64,000 nt of DNA, from NCBI RefSeq assembly GCF_900290115.1, contig NZ_LT985749.1, positions 362,730-426,729 on the forward strand. Direction: 5' to 3'. The notes beneath the pieces were generated by a model, which ran no database searches, had not been told where the DNA came from, and saw only the letters and a program-made list of their open reading frames with translations. A program made the position numbers and the translations under genes. This document shows positions 59,727 through 64,000 of this stretch, one piece after another (position 1 is the stretch's first letter; each line of letters opens with the position of its first letter). The stretch comes from Alistipes sp. Marseille-P5061 (GTDB taxonomy: Bacteria > Bacteroidota > Bacteroidia > Bacteroidales > Rikenellaceae).

Positions 59727-60221
59727 CTACTGCCGTCCGGGGCGGCGGCGCTCCCAGCGTTCGAAGACGAAGGGATGGGGATACTCCCGCCCCGAGGGGT
59801 GGGCCTCCGACGAGGCGAGGTGCCACTCCGACGCATCCCACTCCGGGAAGGAGGTGTCGCCCTCGTAGGGGTGGCAGACCCGCGTCAGGTAGAGGCGGTC
59901 GGCCAGCGGCAGGGCCTGCTCGTAAATCTGGGCGCCGCCGATGATGAAGAGCTCCTCGTCGTCGGGAAAGAGGGCCAGCGCCTCGTCGAGCGAGCGGGCG
60001 ACGCGGCAGCCGGGGAACTCCCCGCCGCTGCGCGAGAGCACCACGTTGGTACGGTTGGGCAGCGGACGCCCGAGCGACTCGTAGGTCTTGCGTCCCATGA
60101 TGACGGGATGTCCCGTCGTGAGGGCCTTGAAGCGCTTCAGGTCCTCGGATATGTGCCACAGCAGGGCATTGCGGTCGCCGATGGTGCCGTTTTCGGCCAC
60201 GGCCACGATGATTGATACCAT
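59727..60221 (-). CDS. folA: Dihydrofolate reductase
   Basis: A 164-residue DHFR reducing dihydrofolate to tetrahydrofolate with NADPH, needed after each ThyA cycle. Starts MVSIIVAVAENGTIGDRNALLWHISEDL; VIMGRKTYESL and GGAQIYEQALP are the NADPH and substrate motifs. The catalytic acid is in the LLWHISEDLKRFK region. A longer in-frame start is ruled out by sequence divergence. It lies 107 bp after thyA on the same strand. Confidence 0.95.
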   Translation of the reverse strand: MVSIIVAVAENGTIGDRNALLWHISEDLKRFKALTTGHPVIMGRKTYESLGRPLPNRTNVVLSRSGGEFPGCRVARSLDEALALFPDDEELFIIGGAQIYEQALPLADRLYLTRVCHPYEGDTSFPEWDASEWHLASSEAHPSGREYPHPFVFERWERRRPGRQ

Positions 60222-60328
60222 CCTTTTCTTCGAATTGGGTTTCTGTTCCGCATTTCGGGTTCGGCACCGGGCCGAACCGCCTCCTTCGCCGGGGGTGCGC
60301 CGCGGAATGCGCCCCGGGGCCACTCCGC

Positions 60329-61222
60329 TCAGAACGACATCGGCGCCTTGATGGCGGGCCAGGGGTCGTAGCCCTCGAGCGTGAAGTCCTCGTAGCGGAA
60401 GTCGAAGAGCGACTTCACGGCGGGGTTGAGCCGCATGGTCGGCAGCGGCCGCGGCGTGCGCGAGAGCTGCTCCTCGACCTGCTCCATGTGGTTCAGATAG
60501 AGGTGCGTGTCGCCCAGCGTATGGATGAACTCACCGGGCTGCAGGCCGCACACCTGCGCCGTCATCATCGTCAGCAGGGCGTACGATGCGATGTTGAAGG
60601 GGACGCCGAGGAAGGTATCGGCGCTGCGCTGGTAGAGCTGGCACGAAAGCCGTCCCTCGGCCACGTAGAACTGGAAGAGAACGTGGCAGGGCGGCAGGGC
60701 CATCTGCTCGACCTCGGCCACGTTCCAGGCCGAGACCACGATGCGCCGCGATTCGGGATTGCGGCGTATCAGCTCCACGGCGCCGGCAATCTGGTCAATC
60801 ACCCCGCCGTCGGGCCGGGGCCAGCTGCGCCACTGGTAGCCGTAGACGTGGTTCAGGTCGCCGTAGCGGTACCCTTCGAGGGGCGACGGCTCGCCCGCCG
60901 CCGCAAGGAACTCCTCGCGGCCGAGCGGCTCGGCACCCTGCCGGGCGCACAGCTCGCCATAGTAGCGGTAGGCGTCGTTGTCCCAGATATGGACGCCGTT
61001 GCGGACCAGATAGCGGATGTTCGTGTCGCCCGAGAGGAACCAGAGCAGTTCGTGGATGACCCCCTTGAGGAAGACCCTCTTGGTGGTCAGCAGCGGAAAG
61101 CCCTCCGCAAGGTCGAAACGCATCTGGTGCCCGAAGACGCTCTGCGTCCCCGTGCCCGTACGGTCGCCCCGCACGACACCCTCCGTGCGGATGCGGCGCA
61201 GCAAATCGAGGTATTGTTTCAT
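60329..61222 (-). CDS. thyA: Thymidylate synthase
   Basis: A 297-residue ThyA making dTMP from dUMP and methylene-THF. The N-terminal [12 protein letters not shown] (phosphate-binding Arg), FPLLTTKRV and the catalytic Cys179 in [12 protein letters not shown] are all present. A short insertion (about 92-115) replaces part of the usual long loop. The ATG at 61222 overlaps the stop of the LpxH-like gene by 4 bp, so the two are translationally coupled. With folA it forms the thymidylate cycle. Confidence 0.96.
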   Translation of the reverse strand: MKQYLDLLRRIRTEGVVRGDRTGTGTQSVFGHQMRFDLAEGFPLLTTKRVFLKGVIHELLWFLSGDTNIRYLVRNGVHIWDNDAYRYYGELCARQGAEPLGREEFLAAAGEPSPLEGYRYGDLNHVYGYQWRSWPRPDGGVIDQIAGAVELIRRNPESRRIVVSAWNVAEVEQMALPPCHVLFQFYVAEGRLSCQLYQRSADTFLGVPFNIASYALLTMMTAQVCGLQPGEFIHTLGDTHLYLNHMEQVEEQLSRTPRPLPTMRLNPAVKSLFDFRYEDFTLEGYDPWPAIKAPMSF

Positions 61223-61971
61223 AGGTCGGGTGTGAAGTGTTCCAATCGAAGGTTGCCCGCCTCGTCGAGCCGGGCGTAGACCGGGCCGCGCTCCCAGCAC
61301 CCCAGGTGCACCGTATGGAGCGACCCTTCGCGGTAGTCGCGCGCCACGTGCATGTGGCCGAAGACGAAGTGGTCGACCGCGTCCCGATTGCGGGCGGCGT
61401 AGCGGCGGGCGTACTCCACCAGCGGGTCGGTCAGCGAGACGGGGGGCGGTCCCTGACGGATGTGCTTGCGGCGCGAATGGGCGCTCCAGGCGTGGCCGAA
61501 GCGCATCGCCCAGTCGGGATGCACGCCCCACGAGAAGAGCCACCGCAGCAGACGCGAGCGGAAGACGGCGTTGAGCAGCCGGAGTGCGGGACGCTCGCCG
61601 ATGTTCATGTTGTCGCCGTGGGCCAGGAAGAGGCGCTGCCCGCAGAGCGTCACGACGCGGGGCGCGGTGTAGACCTCCACGCCGCATTCGCGCGCAAGGT
61701 AGTCGCGCATCCACTGGTCGTGGTTGCCCGTGAAGAAGAGGACCCGGATGCCGCGGTCGGTCATCGCCGCCAACCGTCCGAGCGTACGGACGAAGCCCCG
61801 GGGCACCACCTCGCGGTACTCGAACCAGAAGTCGAAGATGTCGCCCAGCAGCACCACCGCCTCGGCATCGGCCGAAACGGCGTCGAGCCAGGCGACGAAC
61901 TGCCGCTCGACCCGGCGGGCGACCTCGGGGCCGCCTCCGCCCAGATGGACATCGGATGTGAAGTAGACCAT
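61219..61971 (-). CDS. UDP-2,3-diacylglucosamine diphosphatase-like phosphoesterase
   Basis: A 250-residue LpxH-type calcineurin-like hydrolase. Metal motifs in order: [35 protein letters not shown] and [10 protein letters not shown]. LpxH cleaves UDP-diacylglucosamine in lipid A synthesis; Bacteroidota members of this group are usually assigned this role. Overlaps thyA by 4 bp. Confidence 0.88.
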   Translation of the reverse strand: MVYFTSDVHLGGGGPEVARRVERQFVAWLDAVSADAEAVVLLGDIFDFWFEYREVVPRGFVRTLGRLAAMTDRGIRVLFFTGNHDQWMRDYLARECGVEVYTAPRVVTLCGQRLFLAHGDNMNIGERPALRLLNAVFRSRLLRWLFSWGVHPDWAMRFGHAWSAHSRRKHIRQGPPPVSLTDPLVEYARRYAARNRDAVDHFVFGHMHVARDYREGSLHTVHLGCWERGPVYARLDEAGNLRLEHFTPDL

Positions 61972-62042
61972 GCGAAGAGGTAGGTGTTGCGGCCTGACTG
62001 CGGCCGGAGCGGCAGCGCCCCGGCTGACCGGGGCGCAGGCTC

Positions 62043-63182
62043 TTACTGGAGAAGCTCGTCGATTTTCCGGGCCAGCGCCTCGCCGTCGAGGTCGCGGGCC
62101 ACGATTTCGCCTTCACGGCTGATGAGGTAGCTCGACGGCAGACGCTGCACGTTGTAGAGCTTGAGCGCCGACGAGGCGCCGCCCTGCAGGTCGCTCACCG
62201 AAATCCACGGGAGCTGCTGCTCCTGCACGGCCGTAATCCAAAGCGGCTTCGAGGTGTCGATGGCCACCTGGTAGATTTCAAACGGAGCCTTCTGCCGGGC
62301 ATACTTCGCGTAGAGCTCCTTCAGTTCAGCATTGCGCGCATTGGCGTTGCCCAGTTCGGCCGACCAGAAGTCGACGAGCACCACCTTGCCCTCGAGCGAC
62401 GAGAGGCGCACCTTCTTGCCGTAGATGTCGCTCAGCTCCAGGTCGGGATAGCCCGTGACGGTAATCTGCGAGGCGAGGTTGAGCCGCGCATCCATCCGGC
62501 CGATTTCGGCCAGCAGCACCGGCAGGTAGGGCGAATCGGGATAGCTCTTCTCGAGCGCCTCGGCCACCGTGCGGTAGTAGACCACGTCGCTGTCACCGTT
62601 GAAGAGGTTGGCGTCGCCCGGCAGACGCTGGTAGAGCGCAAAGAGGGCCGCCAGCGACGACTTGTGCTCGATGATGAAGCGCAGCTGCTCGCGGCGGATG
62701 CGGTAATACTCCTCGGTGTAGGCCTTCACCAGCTCGTCGTGGCGCTCGCCCGCGGGCTGCTGGGCCACCTGCTGGGCAATGTCGTCGAGCCGCTGCACGC
62801 CGGCCACGTAGCTCTGGTAGAACTGGCGCAGCAGCTCCGATTCGGCCGAGCCCTCGACCGTATAGTTGCGGGCCACGCTGCCCACCGAGCTGAGCGTCAG
62901 GCGGTCGCCTGCGGCCAGCAGCAGCGGGATGCGCTCGCCGTCGTAGACCACGTTGTAGAGCGACGGCGTGGCAGTCGCCTCGCGGACCTCGAAACGGTAG
63001 TTGCCCTCCTTGTCGAGCTGGGCCGAGTCGATGATGCGCTCCGAAAGCGGCGTCACCTGTTCGAGGTAGATGTTGCGGGCTTCGTTGCCCACGATGCGTC
63101 CCGAAATCCGCACCTTCGACGACTGGCAGGCGCAGAGCGTCGATGCTGCGGCCAGCGCCGCGAAAATAACTTTTCCGTTCAT
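62043..63182 (-). CDS. TlpA-like thioredoxin-fold lipoprotein without redox cysteines
   Basis: A 379-residue lipoprotein (signal ends LCACQ, Cys19). The N-terminal DUF4369-like domain (about 25-125) and a helical middle (125-235) precede a thioredoxin fold (about 240-379) starting [26 protein letters not shown]. The active-site position after DFW (271-273), where the family has CxxC, reads [14 protein letters not shown]; no cysteine remains. The C-terminal cis-proline strand ([10 protein letters not shown]) is kept. So it keeps the fold but cannot do disulfide exchange. Its role may be protein binding or chaperoning. Confidence 0.85.
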   Translation of the reverse strand: MNGKVIFAALAAASTLCACQSSKVRISGRIVGNEARNIYLEQVTPLSERIIDSAQLDKEGNYRFEVREATATPSLYNVVYDGERIPLLLAAGDRLTLSSVGSVARNYTVEGSAESELLRQFYQSYVAGVQRLDDIAQQVAQQPAGERHDELVKAYTEEYYRIRREQLRFIIEHKSSLAALFALYQRLPGDANLFNGDSDVVYYRTVAEALEKSYPDSPYLPVLLAEIGRMDARLNLASQITVTGYPDLELSDIYGKKVRLSSLEGKVVLVDFWSAELGNANARNAELKELYAKYARQKAPFEIYQVAIDTSKPLWITAVQEQQLPWISVSDLQGGASSALKLYNVQRLPSSYLISREGEIVARDLDGEALARKIDELLQ

Positions 63183-63273
63183 CTATTTTTTGCTTCTTGT
63201 TTACGAACCGTACCGCACGCCCGACGTACGACCGCAGCGGGTCGTCCGACGCGGACGCAGTCGGATATGTTTA

Positions 63274-63281
63274 CAAAGATA
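63274..63281 (-). promoter_or_regulatory. -7 element of the TlpA-like gene
   Basis: Minus-strand TATCTTTG (63281-63274), about 90 bp before the start at 63182. Confidence 0.5.
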
Positions 63282-63307
63282 GGCAATTCCGGATAAAAAA
63301 CGACGAA

Positions 63308-63985
63308 TCACTTCTGGAAATTGTGCCGCGCGCCGTTGTTTTTCGAGAAATTGCGCGCATGCTGCTGATTGCGGTTTTTCTGCTGCCGCTGCTGCGGACC
63401 GCCCTTCTGGGGACGTGCCGTAAAGTGCTGTTTGTAGTCGCTTCGGAGATTGTTCAGTGCAACTTCGTCGATTTCGATGCCACCGCCGGACATCTGCTTG
63501 ATGTCCTTTACAATCACCTCGTTGTTGGGGTGCTCCTGGTTGTATTCGAAGCTCTTGGCACGCATGTAGCGGGCCAGGTTGTCCACCGTGCGGGCCACGC
63601 TCTGACGGTCCTCGACCCCCTCCAGGCTCTGCAGCATCCGCTCGACATACTTGCCGTAGTGCTTATAGGCGATGCGGCTCTGCGTGTAGGGCATGCGGTG
63701 CGGCATGACCGTGAGCTCCTGGCGTGAGGGACGCGGATAGGGAGAGTCCACATCCAGCTGAAAATCAGACATGATGAACAGGTGGTCCCAGAGCTTGTGC
63801 GTGAAATCGGCCGTATCGCGCAGCAGCGGGTTCAGATTGCCCATCACGGCGATGACGGCCCGCGCCTGGCGGTTGCGCTCGTAGCGGTCCTCAATCTCCA
63901 TCAGGGAGTCTATCATTTCGTGGATGTGGCGGCCGTACTCGGGCAGAAAGAGCTTGCGCCGCATGTAGTTGTAGTTCTTTTTCAT
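63308..63985 (-). CDS. DUF4290 protein
   Basis: A 225-residue protein opening MKKNYNYMRRKLFLPEYGRH, the hallmark of DUF4290, a family essentially confined to Bacteroidota. Helices follow (MIDSLMEIEDRYERNRQARAVIAVMGNL; YGKYVERMLQSLEGVEDRQSV). The C-terminal ~35 residues are a charged tail rich in Q, N and K. No function is established. The upstream part of the window edge shows no further gene. Confidence 0.9.
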   Translation of the reverse strand: MKKNYNYMRRKLFLPEYGRHIHEMIDSLMEIEDRYERNRQARAVIAVMGNLNPLLRDTADFTHKLWDHLFIMSDFQLDVDSPYPRPSRQELTVMPHRMPYTQSRIAYKHYGKYVERMLQSLEGVEDRQSVARTVDNLARYMRAKSFEYNQEHPNNEVIVKDIKQMSGGGIEIDEVALNNLRSDYKQHFTARPQKGGPQQRQQKNRNQQHARNFSKNNGARHNFQK

Positions 63986-64000
63986 AACGTAATGGTCGCC

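Overview
The window looks like chromosome from a GC-rich gut Bacteroidota, most likely Alistipes or a close Rikenellaceae relative. The evidence is: many promoters of the Bacteroidota type (TTTG or TTG, about 19-21 bp, then TAnnTTTG); families restricted to or typical of the phylum (DUF5723, DUF4290, TonB-C proteins, TlpA/DUF4369-like lipoproteins, the FrdCAB layout, an IS4351-like IS30 element); a fumarate reductase with a single five-helix cytochrome b; and strongly GC-rich codon use. The species call is inference; no rRNA is present.

Layout. 1-6.2 kb: TonB-C protein, dinB, aspS, a small membrane protein, a zinc alcohol dehydrogenase and an ABM-domain monooxygenase-like protein. 6.4-12.5 kb: rarA, an AT-richer aspartyl protease/PDZ gene, a YfcE-type phosphoesterase and a large Clp ATPase. 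12.7-16.6 kb: an LPS-kinase-like protein, a membrane TPR/HTH regulator and a lipoprotein. 17.2-28.4 kb: a TetR gene, a strong palindromic operator, then ten tightly packed genes (membrane protein, lipoprotein, TPR-like, two ankyrin-repeat proteins, two DUF1266 paralogues, another lipoprotein, a membrane protein and an 828-residue orphan), ending at a terminator against tRNA-Leu(CAA). This operon is the best candidate for an undescribed system in the window.

28.6-39.3 kb: uvrC, a lipoprotein/DUF5723 pair, a patatin, a natural fusion of 5-formyltetrahydrofolate cyclo-ligase with DUF169, and frdCAB. 39.3-46.2 kb: a repeat-filled spacer, a transaldolase-like gene, a PadR/PspC/DUF2807 operon, pfkA and a PfkB kinase. 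46.5-53.4 kb: a glycosyltransferase and dsbD whose shared upstream region is split by an IS30-family element, a lipoprotein, a 57-residue CxxC protein, a small secreted protein and initiator tRNA-Met. 53.8-59.1 kb: a minus-strand heterodisulfide-reductase-like electron-transfer operon interrupted by an 84-bp minisatellite. 59.7-64 kb: folA, thyA, an LpxH-like hydrolase, a TlpA-like lipoprotein without its redox cysteines, and a DUF4290 protein.

Central metabolism (frdCAB, pfkA, transaldolase, thyA/folA) indicates an anaerobic, succinate-producing saccharolytic lifestyle. Terminators in this genome are strong perfect hairpins, and several spacers just past them carry GC-rich degenerate tandem repeats. 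No CRISPR array, prophage or integrase was seen.
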